Assembly (NCBI RefSeq): GCF_018221685.1
Contig: NZ_JAGJTM010000003.1
Location: forward strand, 62,001-126,000
DNA from: Bombella apis
GTDB taxonomy: Bacteria; Pseudomonadota; Alphaproteobacteria; Acetobacterales; Acetobacteraceae
DNA length: 64,000 bases
Direction of reading: 5' to 3'
In this document: positions 21,670 through 30,771 of the stretch, in pieces
Position numbering within the stretch: position 1 is the first letter of the stretch
How the letters are laid out: each line of letters opens with the position of its first letter
Made by a program: the position numbers and the translations under genes
The notes under the pieces: generated by a model
Databases searched by the model: none
What the model saw: the letters and a program-made list of their open reading frames with translations, nothing else
What the model was told of the DNA's origin: nothing

Positions 21670-24255
21670 ATGGAAATAGGGCTGGCAGCTGTACTTCTGA
21701 CCCTGGTTTTCCTCCTTTTTCTCATCAGCTTCATTCCGCCCCTGGCCAAGAAGATCAACCTGCCTGAAACGGTCATCATTGCCGTATTGGGGATAGGGCT
21801 GGGGGCAGCGTCCTCTCTCGTCAACAATTCCATGGGGCTGGACCTGCTGGAAGGACCGGCAGGGGCTCTCCTGTCATTCCCCATCAGCAGTGAGGGCTTC
21901 CTGCTCATCTTCCTGCCACTCCTGGTCTTTCAGGGGGCCATGGGGATCAATGTCCGCAGTCTGACCCATGAAATCGCCACGGTGCTGCTGCTGGCCATCG
22001 TGGCTGTCATTGTCTCCACAGCGACTATTGGCTTTGCCCTCTATCCCTTTGCACAGCAGAGCCTCGTTGCCTGCCTCCTGCTGGGGGCCATCGTGGCCAC
22101 GACAGATCCTTCTGCCGTGGCCAGCATTTTCCGTGAGATCGGCGCAGCGGCCCGCCTAAGCCGCCTTGTGGAAGGGGAAGCCCTGCTGAACGATGCAGCG
22201 GCCATTGCCATTTTCACCATCCTGGTATCGGCCATCACCGCCCATCACCAGATCAGTTTCAGTGAAGCCTGCATAGATTTTCTGACCAACTTTGCCGGAG
22301 CCGTCATCATCGGTGTGTCAGTCGCCCGACTGGCCCTCATCATGATTACTGCCATCAGCGGATTCCCCGCAGCTGAGATCACACTCTCCCTCGTGCTGCC
22401 CTATGGGGTTTACATCCTCTGTGACGATATCCTCGGGTTTTCCGGTGTGGTCGCCACGGCCTCTGCCGGTCTGACCATTTCAGCTTTTGGTCCATCCACC
22501 TTCCGTCCCCAAACGTGGCGCTTTCTCCGGGAATTGTGGGAGCAGATCGAGTTCTGGGCCAGTACGCTCGTCTTCATGCTAGCGGCCATGCTTGTCCCCC
22601 GTATGATGATCGGCATGACGAAGTGGGACCTTCTGCTGATCTTCATTGCCAGTCTGGCAGGGCTGATCGCCAGAGCAGCCGTCATCTTCGGCCTCCTTCC
22701 TCTCCTGATCCTCACCAGACTGTCGCCACCTGTTCCATTACGCTTCAAGACCACCATGGCCTGGGGTGGCCTGCGTGGCGCCATCACGCTGGCGCTGGCA
22801 CTTGCTGTCAATGAAAACCCGCACATCAACGATTCCATCACCCATTTTGTCGGGATCGTAGCTACCGGATTTGTACTGACCACACTTCTCATCAATGGCA
22901 CGACGCTACGCTCTCTGGTTCTTTTCCTGAAGCTCGACAGGCTGTCCCCCATTGATGAAGCCCTGCGAAACCAGATCATCGGTATCGGTCTCAGCCATGT
23001 GGCTCAGCGTGTGGCCCATGTGTCTGATGAACTCAGTTTTGGTGCCCGGACACGGGGCGGGGTCATCAGCCGGCTTGAACAGCGTGCCGAAAAGGAAAAA
23101 GCCAGCAACAATTTTGAGACAGCACTGACCGACAAAGATCGCGTCAACATGGCCCTGCTGACCATCGCCAACCAGGAGCGGACCCTGCTGCTGGACCTTT
23201 TCCGGGTTCAGGGAATGTCCAGCCGTCGGGTGATCGAGACCCTGCTGCGCGCTACAGAGGCCATCGTGGATGCCACCCAGCTGGAGGGACGGTATGGCTA
23301 CGTCAAGACACGCCGCAAGAGTCTTCAGCCTTCCTGGCGTCTCCGCCTGGCACAGATGCTGCACAGGCGCTTTCATATTGATCGCCCGCTGACCGCCTGC
23401 ATGATGGAGCGTTTTGAAACGCTGATCATTTCCCATCTGGTTTCCACATCCCTGATACGCTTTGTCCGGGAACGCATGGAACCCACTCTGGGACTCCGTA
23501 TTACGGAAATCGTGTCTGAAGTGCTGGGACGGCAGCGCAAACTGCTGGATGATGCCCTAGCAACACTGAGGCTGCATTATTCCGGCTATTCAGAAGCGCT
23601 GGAGGGACGTCTGTTGCGCCAGATAGCCCTCCGTCTGGAAGATGAAGAATATGCCACTCTGGCAAAGGACAACCTCATCTCGCAGGAACTGCATCGGGAG
23701 CTTCATAAGTCGATCGAACGACAGAGGAATCGGCTGGACACGCCGTTACGCTTCAACCTGCGCAGTGGCATTGAGCAGCGTCTGAGGTCTTTCCCTGCCT
23801 TCAACGGGGTTCCAGATGCAGCCCTTCATGAACTGGCGGGCCGGGTCTTCATCTGTTTCCTCTCGCCAGGGGAGATACTGATCCGCAAAGGCGAGCGCAT
23901 CCGCACGATCTATGCGCAGGTGGCAGGTCTTGTAGAAACATCCACCAGCACGGAAACCCAGGAAGTCATGCTGGGAGCAGGAGACCTGATTGGCGCCAAC
24001 AGCCATATTCAGGGACAGAGAGCGCATAATACGGTCCGCTCCCTGCAATTTTCCCACATGCTGGCCATTCCAAAAGCTGATTTTGACAGGCTTTTGCAAA
24101 CCTTTCCCATCGTGAAGCGTCAGATCATGAAGCGGCATGACATGAGGCTGAAGGGCTCTCTCGGAGCCAACGTGGTCATTACCAGAGAAGGCAACACCAT
24201 CTCTCCAGCCCATGAAGCCGGTTTCATCATTTCGCCTATCGTGGAAAAACGCTGA
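21670..24255 (+). CDS. CPA1-type Na+/H+ antiporter with C-terminal cyclic-nucleotide-binding domain
   Basis: This is a cation/proton antiporter of the inner membrane. Residues 1-420 hold about 12 hydrophobic segments with CPA1 hallmarks: the GAIVATTDPSAVASIF segment (the ATDP motif of ion binding) and VEGEALLNDAAAIAIF (the GE..LND motif). A long soluble region (430-690) of helices follows. Residues of about 690-830 resemble a cyclic-nucleotide-binding fold (LSPGEILIRKGERIRTIYAQVAG...VMLGAGDLIGANSH). The length of 861 aa resembles plant SOS1-like or SLC9C-like layouts more than E. coli NhaP. It has its own transcription unit, converging on the POT transporter gene with 5 bp between stops. The ion and nucleotide are unknown. 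Confidence 0.87.
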   Translation: MEIGLAAVLLTLVFLLFLISFIPPLAKKINLPETVIIAVLGIGLGAASSLVNNSMGLDLLEGPAGALLSFPISSEGFLLIFLPLLVFQGAMGINVRSLTHEIATVLLLAIVAVIVSTATIGFALYPFAQQSLVACLLLGAIVATTDPSAVASIFREIGAAARLSRLVEGEALLNDAAAIAIFTILVSAITAHHQISFSEACIDFLTNFAGAVIIGVSVARLALIMITAISGFPAAEITLSLVLPYGVYILCDDILGFSGVVATASAGLTISAFGPSTFRPQTWRFLRELWEQIEFWASTLVFMLAAMLVPRMMIGMTKWDLLLIFIASLAGLIARAAVIFGLLPLLILTRLSPPVPLRFKTTMAWGGLRGAITLALALAVNENPHINDSITHFVGIVATGFVLTTLLINGTTLRSLVLFLKLDRLSPIDEALRNQIIGIGLSHVAQRVAHVSDELSFGARTRGGVISRLEQRAEKEKASNNFETALTDKDRVNMALLTIANQERTLLLDLFRVQGMSSRRVIETLLRATEAIVDATQLEGRYGYVKTRRKSLQPSWRLRLAQMLHRRFHIDRPLTACMMERFETLIISHLVSTSLIRFVRERMEPTLGLRITEIVSEVLGRQRKLLDDALATLRLHYSGYSEALEGRLLRQIALRLEDEEYATLAKDNLISQELHRELHKSIERQRNRLDTPLRFNLRSGIEQRLRSFPAFNGVPDAALHELAGRVFICFLSPGEILIRKGERIRTIYAQVAGLVETSTSTETQEVMLGAGDLIGANSHIQGQRAHNTVRSLQFSHMLAIPKADFDRLLQTFPIVKRQIMKRHDMRLKGSLGANVVITREGNTISPAHEAGFIISPIVEKR

Positions 24256-24260
24256 CCTTT

Positions 24261-25655
24261 TCAGCCGTGGGAAGAACCTGCCAGAAACAGGCGGCTGCCA
24301 ATCCTGCTGGAAGCCATCAGGCCGAGCGTAGACAGGAAAGCAGCGCCTGAATGAAGCGACCAGAAAAGCGCATCAGGGATCTGGTGCAGCATCCCTGCCA
24401 GCTTGCCGACCATCAGGTTTCCCAGAAAAATATGCAATGTAAAGCAGGAAATCAGTGTCGTACTGTACCGTGCAGGTGCATAACGGGAGAAGAGGGCCAT
24501 TCCGATAGGAAAAGTCATCCCGCAGCCAATGTCATTGACGGTATGGAAGGCCACACCCCACCAGAGGCTGATCTGATGAGGGGCGGGGCAGACATATTCT
24601 CCTGCGATCAGGAATAACGGCCCAGCTGTCGCAATGGCGCTACCAATGATGATCTTTGTCATGTCATGTCCGGGGCGGCCACGGCGGTGATCATACCAGC
24701 GCCAGAACCACAGGACCAGAAATCCCGTAATCATGCTGATGACGCTATCCAATGAAACCAGCGTACTGACGGGACACGTAATGCCCATGACAGTCAGGCG
24801 ATAATGATCACTGCCCCAGAGAAGATAACCATCCATGATTTCCTGATTGGGAAGAACTCCAAGGGCAAACAGGCCTACCAGCCAGAGCAGAAAGACAATC
24901 CGTTTCTTTTCCACCACCGTGCAACCGACTGGCCGGATATCCTTGCCAACAGCAAAGGAGGCCGTTTCTTCTGGGAGATAGCGACACCCCATGAGATAGC
25001 CAGCCAGCCCCATCATCATCGCACAAGCTGTTGCCATGAAAGCCCAACGCCAGGCAATGGTTCCCAGAAAGGCGCAGAGAAGGGGAGAGATGATGGCCAT
25101 GATCTGTATGCTCTGGCTGTAAAGCTGATAAGCATCAGAACGTCTACGGTCTTCCAACGTATATAGCGCTCCAACCTGCGCCTTCAGGCTGCCGGACAAA
25201 GCAACACCTGCCAAAAAGAGCCACAGGGCCAGAACAAAACAGCTTTCCGCCATCATGAGGGTAAAACTGACTGTCAGCAGACTGATGCCAATGACAGCAG
25301 AACGCGTCCGGCCAAGGCCGTGATCTGCCATGAAACTTCCCACAAATGGAGCTGCAAATATGACCGCCATGATGAGGCCCGAAAGACTCCCAGCTGTGGC
25401 GTCCAGACCACTGGGAGCGTACAGGCTATCATTGATGGACAGAAGGGACGGTAGGCCCAGAATATGCCGGGCCCGGTCTGTGTGCTGCAGGATGTCCTTC
25501 AGATACACCACCAATATGGAAAGCATCCCGTATTGGGCAAAGGAGAGCCAGCCTTCCGTCCAGAACAGAACCCACAAACCTTTGGGATGCCCAAGAAATT
25601 CAGTCTTCGGGTTTTTATATCTGGCTGGAAGGATATCAAATAATCTGTCAGTCAT
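24261..25655 (-). CDS. POT/PTR-family proton-dependent oligopeptide transporter
   Basis: This MFS-fold inner-membrane protein of the POT family imports di- and tripeptides or related compounds with protons. The N-terminal block GHPKGLWVLFWTEGWLSFAQYGM, followed by LVVYL, matches the POT motif (E-x2-E-R-F-x-Y-Y-G), but the usual ExxERF is written EGWLSF here, so the proton-coupling glutamate/arginine pattern is altered. About 12 membrane segments follow. I choose the ATG at 25655, which leaves the usual short tail before GHP; the frame is open to an ATG at 25754 but no ribosome site supports it. Substrate class is uncertain because of the changed motif. Confidence 0.8.
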   Translation of the reverse strand: MTDRLFDILPARYKNPKTEFLGHPKGLWVLFWTEGWLSFAQYGMLSILVVYLKDILQHTDRARHILGLPSLLSINDSLYAPSGLDATAGSLSGLIMAVIFAAPFVGSFMADHGLGRTRSAVIGISLLTVSFTLMMAESCFVLALWLFLAGVALSGSLKAQVGALYTLEDRRRSDAYQLYSQSIQIMAIISPLLCAFLGTIAWRWAFMATACAMMMGLAGYLMGCRYLPEETASFAVGKDIRPVGCTVVEKKRIVFLLWLVGLFALGVLPNQEIMDGYLLWGSDHYRLTVMGITCPVSTLVSLDSVISMITGFLVLWFWRWYDHRRGRPGHDMTKIIIGSAIATAGPLFLIAGEYVCPAPHQISLWWGVAFHTVNDIGCGMTFPIGMALFSRYAPARYSTTLISCFTLHIFLGNLMVGKLAGMLHQIPDALFWSLHSGAAFLSTLGLMASSRIGSRLFLAGSSHG

Positions 25656-25905
25656 GGGTTGTCTTATAGCAGCGACAGAAATCTTGTGGGAGTTCCCTTC
25701 ACAAAAGAAAATCGCATAATAAAGATTATGCAAACTCATATATGTTAAAACCAACCAGATAATCTAACGACCAGCCATACATACCAGCAAATTCAACGTA
25801 TCAAACATCCATGACGCCACAATCATATGACCTCACAGAACCCCATGGCAATGTGCATCCCATGCTGCGACCATATGGTGCATTGGGCTGATCCAGCCCA
25901 TACCA

Positions 25906-27039
25906 TTACCCAGTTCTGTTCTTGGCCATCAACAGATCAGAAACTGACAGACAATTACCGGACGAACCATTATAAAAACGATCAAACCTGTAGCCCAGAG
26001 ACGTCAGCACCTCATAACCGATCGTACCCACACATTCGGCCATCATAGCAATATCCTGCTGCGGTCCGATGAGTGTCAGCCATACACCCTCCCGGGCAAC
26101 CTCATCCGGCAACTCCGTAACATCAACGGAAAGACTATCCATGGAAATCCGCCCGAGAACAGGCAGACGTCTATCTCCCCACCACAAGGCACCATCCCGG
26201 GCAAAAGAACGGAAGATGCCATCGGCATAGCCAATACCAACAGTCGCCACACGCATGGGCCGCTCTGCACGATAGGTCAGGCCATACCCGATACTCCCCC
26301 CTGCTTCGACAGTCCTGACCTGCAATATCTGAGCCTCAAGCCCAATGGCTGGCACGAGTGGGCAGCTCTCCCCATGCGGCGGAATGCCATAAAGCGCAAT
26401 ACCGGGGCGAACCATCTCGAAATGATAGTCAGCTCCCAGGAAAATGCCGGAAGAAGCCGCCAATGACCGAGGCACATCGGGAAAAACTGCACTCATGGCC
26501 AGAAAACGCTGAAGCTGCTCCCTGTTGGCAGGGTCATCCGGCTGGTCAGCACAGGCCAGATGGCTCATGACGAGAACCGGCTTCAGCCCTCTCAGAACCT
26601 CGGCGCGAAGGTCATCTTTCGAAACCCCGAAACGGGACATGCCCGTGTCGAACTGAAGAGCTGCCGGATGATCCTGTCCCCCCCCATGACAGAAAGCCCG
26701 CCACTGCCTTACCTGCTCCAAACTGTTCAGAACCGGGATCAGACCATGCTCCACCATCGTTTCCGGCTGCCCTGTCAGGAAGCCATGCAGCACGAAAATC
26801 CTCTTGTCCGGCAGCAGTCTCCGCAGCTGGCATCCTTCCTCCGGCTGGGCCACAAAAAAGGTCTGGACCCTGTCAGCAAGACTGGAGGCAATCTCCCGCA
26901 CACCCAGCCCATAAGCATCAGCCTTGACCACAGCAGCACATTCCGCACCCCGTACGCACTCCGCCAACCACGCATGGTTCCTCCTGATAGCGGCAAGATC
27001 CACCGTCAGACGGGCACTTGTCTGCTTGCAGAAATGCAT
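25906..27039 (-). CDS. alr: alanine racemase
   Basis: Alr interconverts L- and D-alanine with PLP, supplying D-Ala for peptidoglycan. The PLP lysine lies in VVKADAYGLG (about 38-47) and the second catalytic base, Tyr, in the GGSIGYGLTYRAERP segment. The C-terminal beta domain keeps GRISMDSLSVDVTELP. It is 377 aa, standard. The gene is flanked by the two longest non-coding stretches of the window: 250 bp downstream holds a 7-bp hairpin around 25884-25900 with no T tract, and 200 bp upstream is AT-rich and carries a palindrome near the start. Confidence 0.95.
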   Translation of the reverse strand: MHFCKQTSARLTVDLAAIRRNHAWLAECVRGAECAAVVKADAYGLGVREIASSLADRVQTFFVAQPEEGCQLRRLLPDKRIFVLHGFLTGQPETMVEHGLIPVLNSLEQVRQWRAFCHGGGQDHPAALQFDTGMSRFGVSKDDLRAEVLRGLKPVLVMSHLACADQPDDPANREQLQRFLAMSAVFPDVPRSLAASSGIFLGADYHFEMVRPGIALYGIPPHGESCPLVPAIGLEAQILQVRTVEAGGSIGYGLTYRAERPMRVATVGIGYADGIFRSFARDGALWWGDRRLPVLGRISMDSLSVDVTELPDEVAREGVWLTLIGPQQDIAMMAECVGTIGYEVLTSLGYRFDRFYNGSSGNCLSVSDLLMAKNRTG

Positions 27040-27068
27040 CTCTCTGGCCTCTCATTCTCATGCTGTCC

Positions 27069-27089
27069 AAGATCAGGCGCCCTGATCTT
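27069..27089. promoter_or_regulatory. palindromic operator-like site upstream of alr
   Basis: AAGATCAGG and CCTGATCTT form perfect 9-bp arms around a 3-bp centre, 30 bp upstream of the alr start and within the alr/acyl-AMP-ligase intergenic region. No T run follows on either strand, which fits a protein-binding site better than a terminator. The regulator is unknown. Confidence 0.4.
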
Positions 27090-27239
27090 ACAGGAAATAT
27101 CTTCCTTAGAAATTATTATTTAATGATAAAATCCCATACCGTTTTTTCCCTGTTTTCCGGGCTTTTCTCCCAGTTTTCAGGAAGGAAGACAAAGCCTCCC
27201 GCCAGAGGGCAGCAATTTTGTCGGTGAAAATCATGACAT

Positions 27240-29150
27240 ATGCTTGAGGCAGAGGGGTGTTCTGTATTAGAGACAGGGCACAGCATTACTGCTCTGCGGG
27301 CGCAGAGTGGTCTTTACCCTATGAACAGGGGTCAAGTTTTTTTGATTTCGCAGGGGCCTCAGGATGTTCAGTCCGATGGTCCAAACGGAGCTAGTCCAGG
27401 TTTGACCGAGGCCAATCAGAAACCCACTCCCACACTCTCCATTACCCCGAGCCGCTCCGGCATCGAGCGCCGCTATGGAGACTTCCCCAGCTTCCCCGCT
27501 GCCCTTGACTACGCAGCACAGGGGGCCAGTGGCTTCAATATCTATTCTGGACGGGGAACCCTGCTGGAAGTCCTCCCCTACAGCAAGCTGCGACAGCAGG
27601 CCCATGCCATGGCCCGCCGCCTGCTCGGCCTTGGACTGGAGCCGGGAGACAGGGTGGCCATTGTTGCGGAAAGTGACGGTGATTTCGCCCGCATTTTCTT
27701 CGGTTGCCAGTATGCCGGTCTCGTCCCCGCCCCCCTGCCCCTCCCTGTCGCTTTTGGTGGCAAGGAAGGGTACATCGAGACACTGCGTGGCATGATCACA
27801 AGTGCGGATGCCAGAGCCGTTGTCGTCCCCAAGGTCATCGGTGACTGGACAGCCGATATCGTCGCTGGTTTTTCCCTTCTCTTTGGCGGGTCCCCGGCTG
27901 AACTGACAGCCTGTGAGGAAAAGGATATTCCGCTGCCGGAAATCAGTGAGGATGCTCTCTCCTACCTCCAGTTTTCATCGGGCAGCACTCGCTTTCCCAT
28001 GGGCATCAGTGTGACGCAGCAAGCCGGAATGGCCAATGCTCACGCCATTGCCCGTCATGGTCTCCAAGTCTATCCCAGCTCTGATGAGCGGGATGACCGT
28101 TGCGTCTCATGGCTGCCGCTTTATCATGACATGGGGCTTGTCGGTTTTTTCCTGACACCCATGACCTGCCAGCTTTCTGTCGATCTCCTGCCCACACGGG
28201 AGTTTGCACGCCGTCCGCATATCTGGCTGGAGCTGATTGCCCGCAACAAGGCAACCATGTCCTACAGTCCTTCCTTTGGCTACGAGCTCTGCGCCCGCCG
28301 TGGCGCCCGGGAGGATATTGATCTTTCCTCATGGCGTGTGGCCGGTATCGGCGGTGATATGATCCGCCCGCACATCATCCACAATTTCGCCGAGACTTTT
28401 GCCAAACGTGGCTTTGATGAAAAGGCCTTCGTCGCCAGCTATGGCATGGCCGAAACAACTCTGGCCATCAGCTTTGCCCCGCTCAACACCGGGCTGCGTA
28501 CAGATACGGTCGACCTCTCCATCATGGAACGGGAAGATTATGCGCAGCCGGCTGAGAAAGGTACCGATACGGCACGTGACTTCGTGCTGTGTGGCGTCTG
28601 CCTGCCCGGACATCAGATCGAAGTGCGTGACGGTTCCGGCAAGGCACTGAAGGAACGTCAGGTTGGCACCGTCCATGTCCGCGGCCCCAGCCTGATGAAA
28701 GGCTATTTCAACCGCCCGGACGAAACGGCAAAGGCCTTCTCCGGGGATGGGTGGCTGAATACTGGCGATATCGGCTACATGCTTGATAACCAGATCGTCA
28801 TTACCGGGCGTGCCAAGGATCTCATCATCATCAATGCCCGAAACATCTGGCCACAGGACCTGGAATGGGCCGCAGAGCATGAAGTCGACTCTCTCCGTTC
28901 CCGTGATGTCGCCGTCTTCTCGGTTGAAGATGGCCAGGGAGAGCGAGTTGTGGCGCTGGTCCAGTGTCGCTACACGGAAGAAGAACCCCGTAGCAGACTG
29001 AAAGAAGAACTGGTTGCCCTGTTCCGCCGTCTACATGGTATTGATGTGGATGTGGTGCTGGTGCCGCCACGGTCTCTGCCCCAGACCTCATCGGGAAAGT
29101 TGACCCGGGCTCGTGCCAGGGCCATGTACCTCAACAAGGAATTCGCCTGA
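27240..29150 (+). CDS. fatty acyl-AMP ligase / acyl-ACP synthetase of the sphingolipid cluster
   Basis: This ANL-superfamily enzyme activates a fatty acid as acyl-AMP and, by context, loads it on the ACP encoded next. The ATP loop reads FSSGSTRFPMGI (about 247-258): like other FAALs it has SGSTR and lacks the lysine of acyl-CoA synthetases. SYGMAE and the GWLNTGDIGY and ITGRAKDLIIINARNIWPQ blocks follow, and the late SSGKLTRARARAMY holds the catalytic lysine. Homology starts near residue 75. The true start may be ATG 27240, ATG 27321 or a later TTG, since none has a good ribosome site. In Caulobacter an acyl-ACP synthetase of this kind is needed for ceramide synthesis. It leads the block with ACP and serine palmitoyltransferase. 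Confidence 0.85.
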   Translation: MLEAEGCSVLETGHSITALRAQSGLYPMNRGQVFLISQGPQDVQSDGPNGASPGLTEANQKPTPTLSITPSRSGIERRYGDFPSFPAALDYAAQGASGFNIYSGRGTLLEVLPYSKLRQQAHAMARRLLGLGLEPGDRVAIVAESDGDFARIFFGCQYAGLVPAPLPLPVAFGGKEGYIETLRGMITSADARAVVVPKVIGDWTADIVAGFSLLFGGSPAELTACEEKDIPLPEISEDALSYLQFSSGSTRFPMGISVTQQAGMANAHAIARHGLQVYPSSDERDDRCVSWLPLYHDMGLVGFFLTPMTCQLSVDLLPTREFARRPHIWLELIARNKATMSYSPSFGYELCARRGAREDIDLSSWRVAGIGGDMIRPHIIHNFAETFAKRGFDEKAFVASYGMAETTLAISFAPLNTGLRTDTVDLSIMEREDYAQPAEKGTDTARDFVLCGVCLPGHQIEVRDGSGKALKERQVGTVHVRGPSLMKGYFNRPDETAKAFSGDGWLNTGDIGYMLDNQIVITGRAKDLIIINARNIWPQDLEWAAEHEVDSLRSRDVAVFSVEDGQGERVVALVQCRYTEEEPRSRLKEELVALFRRLHGIDVDVVLVPPRSLPQTSSGKLTRARARAMYLNKEFA

Positions 29151-29231
29151 GAGCTGAAGAGGCCATTCCCAAATATGAGAAGGAAGGTCATGCTGGTCTT
29201 CCTTCTTCGCTTGGTCACAAAGGGACAAGAC

Positions 29232-29486
29232 ATGACAGACAGTGTTGCTGATATCTCTCACATGATTCTCCAGAAACTTCTGGAAAACCCGAAAGTGCCA
29301 CGCGACATTTCCGAAGACAGTCGGATCGTGGAAGACTTGGCCTTCGACAGTCTCGCCGTCATGAATTTTGTGATGGAGATTGAGGATATGCTTGATGTCT
29401 CCGTCCCTCTCGACAAGCTTGCAGACATCCGTACCATCAAAGATCTCGCTTCCTGTCTGCATACCATCAAGGCAGAACAGGCATGA
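29232..29486 (+). CDS. acyl carrier protein dedicated to sphingolipid synthesis
   Basis: This small acidic four-helix carrier of 84 aa has the phosphopantetheine site FDSLAVMNF, with Ser40. It differs clearly from the housekeeping AcpP at 42857 in the same window (DSLA against DSLD, and little other identity). The start at 29232 has AGGGA about 7 nt upstream; an upstream in-frame ATG at 29175 would add a hydrophobic 19-residue stretch that is not ACP-like. The stop overlaps the serine palmitoyltransferase start (ATGA), so the carrier and the enzyme that would take its acyl chain are coupled. Its expected cargo is a palmitoyl-like chain. Confidence 0.9.
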   Translation: MTDSVADISHMILQKLLENPKVPRDISEDSRIVEDLAFDSLAVMNFVMEIEDMLDVSVPLDKLADIRTIKDLASCLHTIKAEQA

Positions 29487-30682
29487 GCGCTGGCATTTTT
29501 GACAAATACGCCACTCTGAAGGGAAATTACGACTCCCTCATGGCTGCAAGCCCGAGGAATCCTTTTGGCGTCGTGATAGAGCGCCCTCTTTCCGCTACGG
29601 TCGGTATCATCGAGGGGCGGGAAACCCTTCTCTTCGGTACCAACAATTACCTTGGTCTCAGCCAATCCACCGCAGCACGGGATGCAGCCATCCATACGGC
29701 CAAAACCATGGGCGTGGGCACTACAGGCTCCCGCATTGCCAATGGTACGTTCGGACTGCATCAGCAGTTGGAAAAGGCTCTAACGTCCGTTTTCAGAAAA
29801 AAACACGCCATGGTGTTCTCGACAGGATACCAGGCCAATCTGGGGACGATTTCGGCCCTCGTGAACAAGGATGACATCCTTTTTCTCGATGCTGACAGTC
29901 ATGCTTCCATCTATGACGGAGCCCGCCTTTCTGGGGCACAGGTCATCCGCTTCCGGCACAATGATCCGGCGGACCTGGAGAAGCGTGTCGCCAGAACAGC
30001 CAAAACGACCGGAGCCCGCCTGATCATCGCTGAAGGCATCTACTCCATGACGGGGAACATCGCTCCCCTCAAGGAGTTCGTCGAGGTCAAGAAGCGCCAC
30101 AACATTCCCCTGATGATAGATGAGGCCCATTCTTTTGGTGTGCTGGGCGAGCATGGCCGTGGCGTTGCAGAAATGCAGGGCTGTGAGGACGATATCGACT
30201 TTATCGTCGGAACGTTCTCCAAATCTCTCGGGACGGTCGGGGGATATTGCGTAACGGATCATGATGAAATTGATCTCATGCGCCTCTGCTCCCGCCCCTA
30301 CATGTTCACAGCCTCGCTGCCACCTGAAATCATCGCAGCAACCCTGGCGGCTCTCGAGGAAATCCAGAACCGTCCTGATCTGCGCCAGAAACTGCAAGAT
30401 AATGCAGCCCGACTGCATCAGGGATTCAAGTCTGTCGGACTGAACACGAGCAACTTCGTCTCCCCGGTCATTGCCGTCACGCTGGAAGATATTCCGCAGG
30501 CCATTACCTTCTGGAACGCACTCCTTGATGCCGGAGTCTATGTCAATCTCTCCCTGCCTCCGGCAACGCCGGACAACAGGCCGTTGCTGCGCTGCTCTGT
30601 CATGGCGGCACATTCTGCTGCCGAAATTGACCGGGCCGTAGAGACATTCGGCACCATCGCCAAGGAACTGAAGCTGGTCTGA
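29483..30682 (+). CDS. spt: serine palmitoyltransferase (alpha-oxoamine synthase)
   Basis: This soluble PLP enzyme is predicted to condense L-serine with an acyl thioester to 3-ketosphinganine, the first step of sphingolipids. In 399 aa the PLP-stacking His140 (DADSHAS), Asp213 and His216 (DEAHSFGVLG) and the Schiff-base Lys247 (GTFSKSLG) are present. Their spacing fits Sphingomonas SPT, in which the homologous residues stand 106 and 34 apart. Related enzymes are KBL, BioF and HemA. The cluster with an ACP and acyl-AMP ligase, and the sphingolipid-type genes beyond, favour SPT over BioF. The downstream steps (ketosphinganine reductase, ceramide synthase) are not in this window. Confidence 0.88.
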   Translation: MSAGIFDKYATLKGNYDSLMAASPRNPFGVVIERPLSATVGIIEGRETLLFGTNNYLGLSQSTAARDAAIHTAKTMGVGTTGSRIANGTFGLHQQLEKALTSVFRKKHAMVFSTGYQANLGTISALVNKDDILFLDADSHASIYDGARLSGAQVIRFRHNDPADLEKRVARTAKTTGARLIIAEGIYSMTGNIAPLKEFVEVKKRHNIPLMIDEAHSFGVLGEHGRGVAEMQGCEDDIDFIVGTFSKSLGTVGGYCVTDHDEIDLMRLCSRPYMFTASLPPEIIAATLAALEEIQNRPDLRQKLQDNAARLHQGFKSVGLNTSNFVSPVIAVTLEDIPQAITFWNALLDAGVYVNLSLPPATPDNRPLLRCSVMAAHSAAEIDRAVETFGTIAKELKLV

Positions 30683-30699
30683 TCCCGCCCGACAGGCCG

Positions 30700-30746
30700 A
30701 AGCCCCCAAAGCAGGATCATGATTCCGCTTTGGGGGCTTTTCTTTT
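30700..30746. terminator. bidirectional terminator after spt
   Basis: A perfect 13-bp stem (AAGCCCCCAAAGC 30700-30712 with its complement 30727-30739) has a partly self-complementary loop and T-rich tails. It separates the spt operon from the convergent Tam41-like gene. Confidence 0.92.
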
Positions 30747-30771
30747 GATAAGCATCCCCATCAGGCCGTTG

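Noticed and set aside
25884..25900. 7-bp hairpin in the 250-bp gap between alr and the peptide transporter gene
   Set aside because: No T tract or extended stem supports a terminator, and no conserved RNA motif was recognised. The rest of the gap holds nothing I can name.
27240..27470. N-terminal extension of the acyl-AMP ligase as a separate small gene
   Set aside because: It is in frame with the ligase, has no stop and no ribosome site of its own. It is probably just the variable leader, or partly untranslated sequence.
29175..29231. Upstream start of the ACP gene giving a 103-aa product
   Set aside because: It would add a hydrophobic leader with no precedent in ACPs, and the AGGGA site belongs to the ATG at 29232.
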